64,000 bases of DNA from positions 103,809 through 167,808 of the forward strand of contig DEML01000003.1 of assembly GCA_002359185.1 (NCBI GenBank), in the 5' to 3' direction. Positions 45,849 to 55,150 of the stretch are shown piece after piece; position 1 is the first letter of the stretch; each line of letters starts with the position of its first letter. Both the position numbers and the translations under genes were made by a program. Under the pieces are notes generated by a model. The model saw only the letters and a list, made by a program, of their open reading frames with translations. It did not search any database and was not told where the DNA came from. The DNA comes from Planctomycetaceae bacterium UBA2671. Lineage in GTDB: Bacteria; Planctomycetota; Planctomycetia; Planctomycetales; Planctomycetaceae.

Positions 45849-47123
45849 ATGTCTGGGAGTAAAATGCCCAGCGATGAGCAGGCTATTTTCATAGTATTCC
45901 CCACTGAATTCAGTGGAATGAAAGTCCGTAATATGCCCACGATGGCCAGAAGCAATGCCTTTACCAACTGGCAACAGTCTATAGGAGAGCGATCTGCTCC
46001 AGAGGCTCCTCACAATGAACATGAGAAGATGCTGCAACGGACGGAAAGCAAAGAGCGCATTAAAATTCCGAGAGTCAAAGTTGTCTTGCCCCAGGCAGCA
46101 ACAACGATCCTGGCAGTGATTTCTGTTCTGGCCGTCCTGACGTTTGCGAAATCCGTAGCAATGCCCGTCGTAATGGCTTTGATGCTCTATCTGGTGCTCA
46201 GACCGGTCATGAGAATTTTTCATCACTGGCATCTCCCGCCGGTCGTAGGAGCCACGATTTGTCTGTTTGTGATTATCGGAGCTTTTACTGCTGCCGTTAT
46301 GAATTTGACGGGGCCAATCAAAGATTGGATCGCCAATGCTCCCGAGTATCTCAATGAGATTGAATTGAAACTCAGTGGAGTCGAAGCACAAATTGAGAAT
46401 ATGGAGGAGGCTTCTGAAAAGATTAAAGATATCGCTGAACCGGATGGAGCTGATGAACCTGTGCCTGTTGCGATTCAGCAGCCTAAACTATTTCCCGGCG
46501 TAGAACTTGTCAGCAATTCCGGTGGTTTTGTTGCCGGAACAGTGGTCACACTGGGACTCTTGTTTTTCCTGCTGGTCTATGGACATTCCACCATCTCCAA
46601 TTTAATCGCTGGCTTCGAAATCACGTCTTCCAAAGCGAAAGCAAAGGATCTCATCGAAGACTTGCAGCATGGAATGTCGCTTTATCTGTTCACAGTGACA
46701 GTCATCAACATTTCATTGGGGATCGTCACTGGCCTGGCGATGTATTTACTAGGTTTGCCGAATGCTTTCCTGATTGGTGTGATGGCTACCCTGTTTAATT
46801 ACATCCCATTTCTGGGAGCATGGACGGGGACTGCGATCGTCTTTTTGATAGCTGTGCTGGAGTTTGACAGCATCAGTTATGCGTGCCTGGCACCTGCTGT
46901 TTATTTTGGGTTGACTTCTCTCGAAGGGCAGTTCATTACGCCATGCCTGCTGGGACGTTCAATGAGCCTGAATCCTTTGATCGTATTTCTGTTCATTGCC
47001 ATCTGGGGCTGGATGTGGGGGATTGGCGGCGTCTTTCTAGCCGTACCGATTCTGGCAGTGTTGAAAATCATCGCCGATTATTTTCCATCTCTGCGACTCT
47101 TTTCACAGGCCATGAAATGCTGA
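45849..47123 (+). CDS. AI-2E/PerM family transporter (second)
   Basis: The protein has 424 residues; an N-terminal extension of about 75 residues precedes the first membrane helix, and the exact start is uncertain. Membrane helices and the signatures LFNYIPFLGAWTGTAI and EGQFITPCLLGRSMSL define the family. A soluble acidic loop lies at about 170-205. It converges with the large cytochrome-type gene, with stop codons only about 8 bases apart. With the member at 42382 it brackets the tail-anchored protein block. Confidence 0.86.
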   Translation: MSGSKMPSDEQAIFIVFPTEFSGMKVRNMPTMARSNAFTNWQQSIGERSAPEAPHNEHEKMLQRTESKERIKIPRVKVVLPQAATTILAVISVLAVLTFAKSVAMPVVMALMLYLVLRPVMRIFHHWHLPPVVGATICLFVIIGAFTAAVMNLTGPIKDWIANAPEYLNEIELKLSGVEAQIENMEEASEKIKDIAEPDGADEPVPVAIQQPKLFPGVELVSNSGGFVAGTVVTLGLLFFLLVYGHSTISNLIAGFEITSSKAKAKDLIEDLQHGMSLYLFTVTVINISLGIVTGLAMYLLGLPNAFLIGVMATLFNYIPFLGAWTGTAIVFLIAVLEFDSISYACLAPAVYFGLTSLEGQFITPCLLGRSMSLNPLIVFLFIAIWGWMWGIGGVFLAVPILAVLKIIADYFPSLRLFSQAMKC

Positions 47124-47131
47124 CATCGCGA

Positions 47132-50100
47132 TTACCTTCCTCGGAAGATCGGATCATTCGGATTGCCTCGCGAGAGCAGATAAGCCAGCAGGTCAAGCAC
47201 CTCTTCATCGTTGAGTGATTTTAAAAGATCTTTCGGCATCAATGACGTCTTCGCTGCAACCATTTCATCGACATCTTCACGAGCGATATCAATAAACTTA
47301 GTCGCATCTTCAGGATCCAACAGAAGTGTAAACTGATCCTCGGACTCACTGAGGACCCTTCCCGTATAAACCTTACCCTCAAATGTCACGACCTGCATCG
47401 CACGGTATTGATCAGAAATGACTTTGCTCGGCTCCACAATTGCTTCCGTCAAATCTTTCAGATTGAATCGACCAGCCAATTGAGTTAGATCGGGCCCAGT
47501 TGCTCCTCCATCTCCATCAAAACGATGGCAGACAATACAGCGGGTGGCCGCGAACATTTTTTTGCCGTTCTCAAAATTACGTTGACTCTTCAAGCCATTT
47601 TCAGCCAGTGTCAGAATATCGCTTAAATTACGATCTTTTCCCGGACCAACCGGTTTGGGTAACTCAGGCACCTGATAAGGTTTTCGAGCACCAGAGGCCT
47701 CGATCGCCAAGCGTTCTTTTTCGCTCGCATTCTCAAAGGCTTCGGTTTCAATATTCTGCAGAAATTTTTGAAAACTGTTTCCACCGCTCCACTTTGATGC
47801 CTTTTCGAACCAGGAGAAATAAGTCTTACGTTCTTCAAGCGTCCATCCCTGCTTAAGGTTTCGCAATACAAAAGCATAGTGAATCTGCTGGAGATCAGGT
47901 TGTTTTTCCAGCATACTTTCGACAGCACGTCCGTAGCCTTTATTTCTAGCAATCAATTGATTCAATTGATCCTGATCACTCAGTACGGAATTTTCTTTCT
48001 GCAATTCCGACACTATCTTCGCAGCAATGTGTTGCGATTTCCAATAGACCAGCAACGTCGCTAATTCACGGTTTAATGCATCGACAGCATTGATATCCCA
48101 AGGATCCTTAGAACCATTTTCGCTAGAAACCTGCGTCTGCCTGACTGGAAAATAAGGATCGTATTTTGCAGCAAGTTTTTGTTCCATCTCCTCAGAAGGA
48201 GGCCCGAGTCTTGCGAAGACTAACTGCCAGGCACGTAGTAGCTCGAGTTGATCAGTTGTTGATAATTCTCCAAATGGCAGCGAATCGAGAGCGTCGATCA
48301 ACTGTGTTTGAATCCCGGCATTCCCCTGACGAGCCAATCCAACTACGCCATTGATGACACCGGTCGATTTCAAATCCCCATTAAGTATGGCACTTGCCCA
48401 TTTCTCGACGGGGTGATGTTCCAGAGCAATTCGAGCCGCGTAGCGGATGAAACGATCTTCGTGTTGAAGATAATTAACGGCTTTCATCATTTCGGACTCG
48501 GACATCTCATTATCAGAAGCGTGGAATGTTTCGAGATGCTGGCGGATCATGCTCAGTTTCTGGTCGAACTGTGATTCTTTTGCAATTCCTCGATGCTCAT
48601 TTTCTTTTCCGATGTATCGAACGCGATACAGTTCTGATTGTGTGCCGCGTCCACCAACGGTGAAGTACATCGCTCCGTCTGGACCGACGGCATTATCCGT
48701 CAACGGGAGTGGAGATCGGGAAAGAAACTCTTCCTTGGTTGCCGTGTAGCTTGCTCCGTGCGGTTGCATGTGAATGGCGTACATCGTCCCGAATGTCCAG
48801 TCGCAAATGAATAATGCCTTTTGATCACGTTCTGGGAAATTAGTTCCTGTTCCAAAGCAGACTCCAACGGGTGAGCCGGGTCCAATGTTGACCAGTTCGG
48901 GTAGACTGTCCGGATAATAAGCGGGCCATTTCCCGGTGCCACTCCTCCAGCCGAATTCACTTCCGCTTGTCGCATGGGAGACACGCGTCGGGCGATACCA
49001 GGGCGAACCTAAATCCCATTCCATATCCGCATCGTAGGCAAACAGTTCGCCATCAGTATTGAAATCCATATCGTAGGGATTGCGGTATCCACTGCTGTAG
49101 ATTTCCCAGGAATTTCCTTCGGGATCGGTTTTGGCAATCCAGCCGCCGGGGGCCAGTTTGCCACGCGCATGACCATTGGCATCCCATTGACGAGGCAATA
49201 ATAAATCTTCACTCCAGTTGATGGGAACTCGGCTGGAGTTTCCGGCTTCGAAAATCTGATCGACAGAGAAGGGGGGATCGGTGTGATTACCACAGATCAC
49301 ATAAATCGATTTCCCATCAGGACTCAATCGCAGAGCATGGGGTCCATGCTCGCCTCCTCCCCGAAAGTCTATCAATTTGGTCAATTCATCATACTGATCA
49401 TCTCCAGTGGTATCTCGCGCCCGATAGAGCCCCGAACCGGGACCTCCATTGATAGACAAATACAAGGCATCAAATGCGCAAAGCATCCCTTGTGCGGAAC
49501 TGATCGGAAGGTTCAGACGTTCAACTCGAGTTGTCTCATCGCTGCCTGGTGGAGCTGGTGTAATGCGACAAATCCCCTTATCTCCTTGATCACTGGCGAG
49601 CAAGCGGCCTTTGGGATCGAAGGCAATGGCGACCCAGGAGCCGAGTTCTTCCTTCGGAACACTGAACAATTTCTCGACCTGATACCCTGGCTTGAGTAGA
49701 AACGTATCTCTGGGGACGAAGGAATCGTCTTGCGTCTGACTGAAGATATTTCCCCAGGGGCCATCTCCAAGTTTTCCTTTAATCGCTGGCTTATCGGAAA
49801 GAGAAGTTCCGTCGGAAGAGAGGACTTTCCATTGATCGTTTGAAACAACTTCCCGGGTTTCTCCCTTGCTATCGATGAGTACCAGCTTGAATAGGAATGC
49901 CGCGACTCCTCCATGATTTTTCACACGTGCCTGTATTTTGTTCTCTCCCTTCTGCAGAAAGTTCTTGATGTCTTTGTTTTCTGGAGACTGCCATTCCGTA
50001 CTGGAAAAGATGGACTGATCATTAATTTTCAAGGACATTTCATTATCGCAGGACGCCATCACTCGAGCGGTCAGTGCCTGTTTCGGATCTTGGGACAAAG

Positions 50101-50365
50101 AGAAATTGTATTCAAGAATATAGTCCGATTTGTCTTCTGGCCCCCAAATCCACTCTGGTTGAATCCCGGCTGCGAAATCGAGCTCTTTAACAGGTGACTC
50201 AACACCTTGATTCAATTCTTCCAAAGTTGTCGACGCAGATATTTCGGGAAGTTGCTCATAGATCCCGTCGGCTTGAACCTGGCTTGTCAGAGCAACACAT
50301 AGCAATCCCATGGTCCATTTTGTAACCAGACAATTGACCGCTGAAAGGAGGTTTTTATTCAACAT
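47132..50365 (-). CDS. large secreted dehydrogenase-like/HEAT/cytochrome c protein
   Basis: The protein has 1077 residues. A signal peptide ends near residue 33 (LTSQVQA/DG). A galactose-binding-like region (about 50-190) is followed by a membrane-bound-dehydrogenase-type beta-propeller (about 220-600: FDPKGRLLASDQGDKGICRI, NPYDMDFNTDGELFAYDADM, PVGVCFGTGTNFPERDQKAL). HEAT-like helical repeats (about 620-880) come next, then a C-terminal cytochrome c domain with CIVCH near residue 943 and a candidate Met ligand in SLMPKDLL. This architecture is characteristic of planctomycetes, where such proteins are abundant and thought to oxidise carbohydrates or related substrates. The substrate is not known. 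Confidence 0.9.
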   Translation of the reverse strand: MLNKNLLSAVNCLVTKWTMGLLCVALTSQVQADGIYEQLPEISASTTLEELNQGVESPVKELDFAAGIQPEWIWGPEDKSDYILEYNFSLSQDPKQALTARVMASCDNEMSLKINDQSIFSSTEWQSPENKDIKNFLQKGENKIQARVKNHGGVAAFLFKLVLIDSKGETREVVSNDQWKVLSSDGTSLSDKPAIKGKLGDGPWGNIFSQTQDDSFVPRDTFLLKPGYQVEKLFSVPKEELGSWVAIAFDPKGRLLASDQGDKGICRITPAPPGSDETTRVERLNLPISSAQGMLCAFDALYLSINGGPGSGLYRARDTTGDDQYDELTKLIDFRGGGEHGPHALRLSPDGKSIYVICGNHTDPPFSVDQIFEAGNSSRVPINWSEDLLLPRQWDANGHARGKLAPGGWIAKTDPEGNSWEIYSSGYRNPYDMDFNTDGELFAYDADMEWDLGSPWYRPTRVSHATSGSEFGWRSGTGKWPAYYPDSLPELVNIGPGSPVGVCFGTGTNFPERDQKALFICDWTFGTMYAIHMQPHGASYTATKEEFLSRSPLPLTDNAVGPDGAMYFTVGGRGTQSELYRVRYIGKENEHRGIAKESQFDQKLSMIRQHLETFHASDNEMSESEMMKAVNYLQHEDRFIRYAARIALEHHPVEKWASAILNGDLKSTGVINGVVGLARQGNAGIQTQLIDALDSLPFGELSTTDQLELLRAWQLVFARLGPPSEEMEQKLAAKYDPYFPVRQTQVSSENGSKDPWDINAVDALNRELATLLVYWKSQHIAAKIVSELQKENSVLSDQDQLNQLIARNKGYGRAVESMLEKQPDLQQIHYAFVLRNLKQGWTLEERKTYFSWFEKASKWSGGNSFQKFLQNIETEAFENASEKERLAIEASGARKPYQVPELPKPVGPGKDRNLSDILTLAENGLKSQRNFENGKKMFAATRCIVCHRFDGDGGATGPDLTQLAGRFNLKDLTEAIVEPSKVISDQYRAMQVVTFEGKVYTGRVLSESEDQFTLLLDPEDATKFIDIAREDVDEMVAAKTSLMPKDLLKSLNDEEVLDLLAYLLSRGNPNDPIFRGR

Positions 50366-50584
50366 CTTTATTCCGTAGGAAGTAGGCAGGGATAATCAAC
50401 AGAAACGGATTTGTTCATGCATAACAAATCCATATATTTAAATTCGAGTTGTGAATGCTTGCATTGTTTGGATAGCGGTGTCAAGTCAATAAAGCTTCCA
50501 TCATCTCAATAATGGCAACGAAAATTCCATGTTCGATTTGCGTGTCATGAGAAGTTAATGAAATATGAAGTCTGTAATTCCGAT

Positions 50585-50615
50585 AAAAAAACAGCTGGAT
50601 CCTGAAGACCAGCTG
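50585..50615 (-). terminator. rho-independent terminator of the EF-hand esterase gene
   Basis: On the minus strand CAGCTGG (50615-50609) pairs with CCAGCTG (50598-50592) and runs into six Ts plus A/T. It lies 62 bases beyond the esterase stop codon. The 311-base gap between the two minus-strand genes is otherwise empty of recognisable features. Confidence 0.78.
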
Positions 50616-50676
50616 CCTATTTTAAATATACATCAGATCGCTGTTTTAAGCGGTTTCCTCTGGATACCGATATCAG

Positions 50677-51855
50677 TCAGTCTTCAACACCAAAGAGCAG
50701 ATCATGCTCTTTTTGAGTGACGAATCCATCCTGATTTCGATCCAGACGTTTAAACAAATCCGGCGATGCTTTAAATTCTTGAGCAGATATTTTGCCATCG
50801 TGGTCTTTGTCCGCACGAATCAGAATCTTCTCAAAAGATGGCCGAAAGCCTTCATTGGGATCCGGTTTCGATTCCGCCTTGGCTGTACTCTCGGAAGTGA
50901 TGGCTTGAGGAGGATTTATTTCGTTTGAATTGCTCTTTAATGTAGAATCAAAAAACTTGAGAACCATTTCGTTCAGCTCGAGGGTATCAAATCCTGCGCC
51001 TCCATGTCCTGCTCCATGAATCGTATGAAAATGGACACTCAAATTTTGAGACTTCATCGCCTTGAATAGCAATTCGCTCTGGTTTAAGGGTACGACGGGA
51101 TCCTTGTCGCCATGCACGATTAGAAACGGAGGATCGTCTTCGTTGATATACTCGATCGGATTTGCACTTGCTGCCTGCTTTTCATTTTCCAGAACGAGGC
51201 CGCCGATCAGTTTAGATTCGGGAGAATGGATATCCGCATGCTTTGTGTATCCGGGTGTTCGCACAAAGGCAATCAGGTCGGTTGGTCCATAAAAATCGCA
51301 GACGGCTTGAACACTGCTGGACTGTTCCATGAAGTCCCCAACATCAAACTCAGAGACACCTCCAGAAGTACCAACCAGAGCAACCAGATGTCCCCCCGCT
51401 GAACTCCCCCAGACCCCAAATCGATCTGGATCGAGATTGTATTCCTCAGCGTGCCCCCGCAGCCAGCGAATTGCGGCTTTACAATCTTCAATTTGAGCAG
51501 GAAAGATGGCATGTCCCGACAAACGATAATTGATACTGGCGACTGCATATCCTTGTTCGATATATCCTTTTCGCAAGGGAGGACACCCGTCTTTGCTCCC
51601 GTTCTGCCACGCACCGCCATGAATCCAGATTATTAAGGGCAAGGGCTCGCTCGCTTCCTTTGGAAGAAACAAATCGAGTTTATGGCGTTCATGCCCTCCA
51701 GAGACATATTCCAAATTCGGATGTGCAATTAGATTCTGCATCATTCGCGAACGGTCGAGTGGATTGCCAGGCCGGTAGTTATCCTTTGGCTGACCGAATG
51801 CCATTTCTAAACTCATTAGCAAGAAGCCTGCAGTCAGTAAGGACAGCAATTTCAT
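50677..51855 (-). CDS. secreted esterase (BD-FAE type) with C-terminal EF-hands
   Basis: The protein has 392 residues. The start at 51855 (MKLLSLLTAG) has AGGAG upstream and gives a signal peptide ending at FGQ. Catalytic signatures: IWIHGGAW (oxyanion hole), VWGSSAGGH (nucleophile), VHGDKDPVVP (acid) and GAGHGG (His). After a linker, residues about 350-390 carry two EF-hands: DKDHDGKISAQEF and DRNQDGFVTQKEH, each with the acidic calcium loop. Calcium-controlled or calcium-stabilised extracellular esterase is inferred. Paralogue of the esterase at 7005. Confidence 0.9.
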   Translation of the reverse strand: MKLLSLLTAGFLLMSLEMAFGQPKDNYRPGNPLDRSRMMQNLIAHPNLEYVSGGHERHKLDLFLPKEASEPLPLIIWIHGGAWQNGSKDGCPPLRKGYIEQGYAVASINYRLSGHAIFPAQIEDCKAAIRWLRGHAEEYNLDPDRFGVWGSSAGGHLVALVGTSGGVSEFDVGDFMEQSSSVQAVCDFYGPTDLIAFVRTPGYTKHADIHSPESKLIGGLVLENEKQAASANPIEYINEDDPPFLIVHGDKDPVVPLNQSELLFKAMKSQNLSVHFHTIHGAGHGGAGFDTLELNEMVLKFFDSTLKSNSNEINPPQAITSESTAKAESKPDPNEGFRPSFEKILIRADKDHDGKISAQEFKASPDLFKRLDRNQDGFVTQKEHDLLFGVED

Positions 51856-52116
51856 TATCGTTCTCCTATTTTTGAATTTCATGATCGCTCAGTGATATGT
51901 CAGATGTCGTTATTCTTTCAAATTACGGCAGCCCTATTCTATTAACCACACCCGAAATGTTTCGTTGCGGAAATGAGATTCATAATTTTGAAATTTCCAC
52001 AAATCCTGTAGGTGCAATTGACGTTTCCGATCTGGTGAATTGATTTTAATCTTAAATGTCACCACGCTGTAAGGCACGAGTCCAACTCCAAGCCACTCTT
52101 GCTGAATTTATTGCAA

Positions 52117-53952
52117 ATGAAATTTCAGAAACTACGGAGCCTGAAGCCATTCTGGCGAAAACTGATTGTCGCTGACGTTGCATTCAAGATCATATTGCTG
52201 ATTGTGCTTACGCCTCTTGTCAGCCTTATGTTTCGCTTTTTTGTAGAACTCTCCGGCAGAACGGTTCTGGCTGATACCGATATTGCAATTTTCCTGATTC
52301 ATCCTACTGGCTGGTTCGCTCTGATTATCGTGGGAAGCGCTTTGATTTGCACATTTGCGATGGAGCAAGCGGTCTTAATGACACTCAGCTTATCGACTTT
52401 TCACGGCCTTCAATTACGCGTGACTGAGAGCTTGCGAATTGTGCTTTATAAAGCCTCGGGGATTTATCGGATCACTGCGCGAATGATTTTCCGACTGCTT
52501 GGGATAATCATTCCATTCCTGGTCCTCGGATTGCTGATATTCTGGTACTTCCTGACCGATCATGACATCAATTATTATCTGACGGAAAAGCCTCAACAAT
52601 TCTGGTACGCAATTTACGGCATTGCTCCGCTACTTATGGTCATGTTTGGTCTTGTACTGAGAAGTCTGGTCAATTGGAGTTTCGCTTATCAGTTACATCT
52701 TTTTGAACATGTTCCCGCTGAAGATTGCCTCAGAATGAGCCAGCAAAGAACACTTGGTCATAGGATGAAAATCGCAAAAGGGATTATTCTCTGGGCGATA
52801 GCAAATTTCCTGATTTCGACTTTACTTATGACTGCTGCGATCACACTGGGAACTCTTATTGTTCCAGAAAGCGTCGAGTCAATCATGTGGTTGGCTTTTA
52901 CCCTCGGTGTCGTCCTTGCTGTCTGGAACGTGGCAAATTTCCTGGTAAATCTCATAGCGAATATTTCTTTTGCCGTTTTATTGAGTCTGCTTTACGATTC
53001 TTGTGGAGGCTCGGATAGCTTCTCTTTTCCAGAAACCTCAGGGGACCGATTCTCTTGGACAATTCGCTGGAATCGTCGACGAATAGCAGCTGCATTTCTG
53101 ATTGGCTCCCTTGTCGCAATAACAATTGGAGCCACCGCACTCCATACTGTTCAGCTGGATGATCATGTTGAAATCACAGCTCATCGAGGCGGAGCATTCA
53201 AAGCTCCCGAAAATACACTGGCCGCCATTCGTCAGGGGATCGCCGATAAAGCCGACTGGATAGAGATTGATGTGCAGGAATCCAAAGATGGCGTAGTGTT
53301 GGTTGCACACGATAAAGATTTGATGAAAGTGGCTCGTTCTCCTCTTAAAATCTGGCAGGGCACGGCTGCCGAATTACAGGCGATCGATATCGGCAGTTAC
53401 TACAACGCCGATTACGCCAGCGAACGCGTTCCGACTTTGGATGATGTGTTGAAGCTCTGTAAAGGAAAAGTTCGAGTCAATATCGAACTGAAGTATTATG
53501 GACACACACAAAACCTGGAACAGAAAGTCGTTGATCTAGTCGAGGCCAATGGGATGGAAGACAACATTGTCATCATGTCGCTCAAGATCGCTGGTATCAA
53601 GAAAATTCAGCAATTACGTCCGAACTGGACAGTCGGTTTACTGACAGCTGTCGCTGCTGGAGATTTGACACGCTCCAAGGTCGATTTTCTGGCTGTGAGT
53701 ACGAAACTCGCAAAACGTGGCTTCATTCAATCTGCACATCAAAAAGGCAAAGCCGTCCATGCCTGGACAGTCAATGATCCCGTGACAATGTCGACGATGG
53801 TCAGTCGGGGTGTCGACAATATTATTACTGATGATCCTGAAATGGCTCGCGAAGTCTTGGAAGATCGAGCAGAAATGAGCCCGGTGGAACGAGTATTGAT
53901 TGAGTTTTCTTATTTGTTTCGCAGGCAGAAAAATGAGGTCATCGAACAATAA
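52117..53952 (+). CDS. membrane-bound glycerophosphodiester phosphodiesterase
   Basis: The protein has 611 residues from ATG 52117 (a TTG 18 bases upstream is in frame; no clear ribosome-binding site). Residues about 20-350 form multiple transmembrane helices of the GDPD_GlpQ membrane N-terminal family, and residues about 365-600 are the catalytic domain: TAHRGGAFKAPENTLAAI, DWIEIDVQESKDGVVLVAHD and RVNIELKYYG. This combination hydrolyses glycerophosphodiesters or lipid-derived diesters at the membrane. It converges with the MgtC-like gene with 13 bases between. Confidence 0.9.
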   Translation: MKFQKLRSLKPFWRKLIVADVAFKIILLIVLTPLVSLMFRFFVELSGRTVLADTDIAIFLIHPTGWFALIIVGSALICTFAMEQAVLMTLSLSTFHGLQLRVTESLRIVLYKASGIYRITARMIFRLLGIIIPFLVLGLLIFWYFLTDHDINYYLTEKPQQFWYAIYGIAPLLMVMFGLVLRSLVNWSFAYQLHLFEHVPAEDCLRMSQQRTLGHRMKIAKGIILWAIANFLISTLLMTAAITLGTLIVPESVESIMWLAFTLGVVLAVWNVANFLVNLIANISFAVLLSLLYDSCGGSDSFSFPETSGDRFSWTIRWNRRRIAAAFLIGSLVAITIGATALHTVQLDDHVEITAHRGGAFKAPENTLAAIRQGIADKADWIEIDVQESKDGVVLVAHDKDLMKVARSPLKIWQGTAAELQAIDIGSYYNADYASERVPTLDDVLKLCKGKVRVNIELKYYGHTQNLEQKVVDLVEANGMEDNIVIMSLKIAGIKKIQQLRPNWTVGLLTAVAAGDLTRSKVDFLAVSTKLAKRGFIQSAHQKGKAVHAWTVNDPVTMSTMVSRGVDNIITDDPEMAREVLEDRAEMSPVERVLIEFSYLFRRQKNEVIEQ

Positions 53953-53965
53953 GTCAGCAATTAAC

Positions 53966-54409
53966 TCATTCATCTTTCTTCTTCGGATCGATAAATACCA
54001 AGACTCCATTCACAATGACCGTGAGTACAACCACCGGCAGCGCAATCGCATAATATCCGAAACCGCAAGCAATGCCGACAGACGCAATGACCCAGATTCC
54101 GGAAGCAGTGGTTAAGCCGTGCACTCTCGACTCAGTCCGGAATATCGCTCCTGCTCCCAGAAATCCGACTCCGCCGATGATTCCCTGAATCACTCGTGTG
54201 GGATCGATATGGAACCAGTCGAATCCTTCGAATGTTTGTGGTGTGTGAATTGAAATTAAAGTGAATGCAGCCGACCCCAAAGCGACGAGCATGTGTGTTC
54301 TCAGTCCCGCCGATTTCTCATGCGTTCCCCGTTCCCATCCCACAATTCCGCCAGCAATGACTGCAGTGAACAGTCGCAAACAGATTTCAAATTCGTGCTT
54401 GAAGTCCAT
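53966..54409 (-). CDS. MgtC/SapB family membrane protein
   Basis: The protein has 147 residues and about four or five helices, the length of the MgtC core without the C-terminal ACT domain. Signatures RLFTAVIAGGIVGWERG, KSAGLRTHMLVALGSAAFTL and GVGFLGAGAIFRTESRVHGL, with the TTASGIWVIASVG motif, are all present. MgtC-like proteins are linked to magnesium limitation and membrane ATPase inhibition. It is divergent from the FN3-like gene at 54623. Confidence 0.92.
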   Translation of the reverse strand: MDFKHEFEICLRLFTAVIAGGIVGWERGTHEKSAGLRTHMLVALGSAAFTLISIHTPQTFEGFDWFHIDPTRVIQGIIGGVGFLGAGAIFRTESRVHGLTTASGIWVIASVGIACGFGYYAIALPVVVLTVIVNGVLVFIDPKKKDE

Positions 54410-54622
54410 TGTTCTATTTTACTTTCAAAATAAAATCTCAACGTTTGAATCATGTATTCTGGCAGATGATGACTGGCAAGCAAGTGAATTCTGATGGTTA
54501 ATCAAGGATAGGGTTTGCGCGAGAGATTAAATCGACTATCCTGTAGCATTCACTAAATTTTGTCGGGTAGGCATTTGCTCATGCCATAAACTCGCATTCA
54601 ACAAAAGAGCACAGGAGATATT

Positions 54623-55150
54623 GTGATAAATTGCCGTTCCGGCAATGCGGATACCAGTCGTCAAACAGTTTCAATCGCTACTGTTTTATTACTGCTGTTT
54701 TTCTTTCAGGCTTCGCCTGGATTCGGGCAAAGTCCGTCTTCTGAAAAAACTCAGATCGAGTTTGTGCAAAAGAAGTACGAAAGTGTTCGTGAAGGTTATA
54801 TCGATCTTCGCTGGAACGCCATCGAAGGGGCCACACAATACGAAGTCGTCGAGAATGATGGTCTGGTCGTGTTCCGAGGTGCTTTTCCTCAAGCGATGAT
54901 CTCCGGACTGGCGAACGGAAAATACTCTTATCAGGTCAAGGCTTTGAATTCTGAGGGAGAGCTGATTGCTCAGTCAAATCAGCCTGCTCTAGTTACAGTG
55001 GAACATTGGCCACTCTGGCAGGCGATCGGTCTGTTTTCAATTGGGCTGATTGTTTTTCTGGCGATCATTTTTGTCATCATTCAAGGGGCATTGGCAACTC
55101 GCGAATCACGAAGTGAATCAGTAACTGATCAGAAGGAAATAGCGGAATGA
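54623..55150 (+). CDS. single-pass membrane protein with FN3-like domain
   Basis: The protein has 175 residues from a GTG start with AGGAG upstream. A signal segment (VSIATVLLLLFFFQASPGF) precedes a beta-sandwich with fibronectin type III features (YIDLRWNAIEGATQYEVVEN, GKYSYQVKALNSEGE). A transmembrane helix (about 133-158) and a short charged tail follow, so the domain faces the periplasm. Its stop overlaps the symporter start by 4 bases, suggesting an accessory subunit of that transporter. Confidence 0.78.
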   Translation: MINCRSGNADTSRQTVSIATVLLLLFFFQASPGFGQSPSSEKTQIEFVQKKYESVREGYIDLRWNAIEGATQYEVVENDGLVVFRGAFPQAMISGLANGKYSYQVKALNSEGELIAQSNQPALVTVEHWPLWQAIGLFSIGLIVFLAIIFVIIQGALATRESRSESVTDQKEIAE

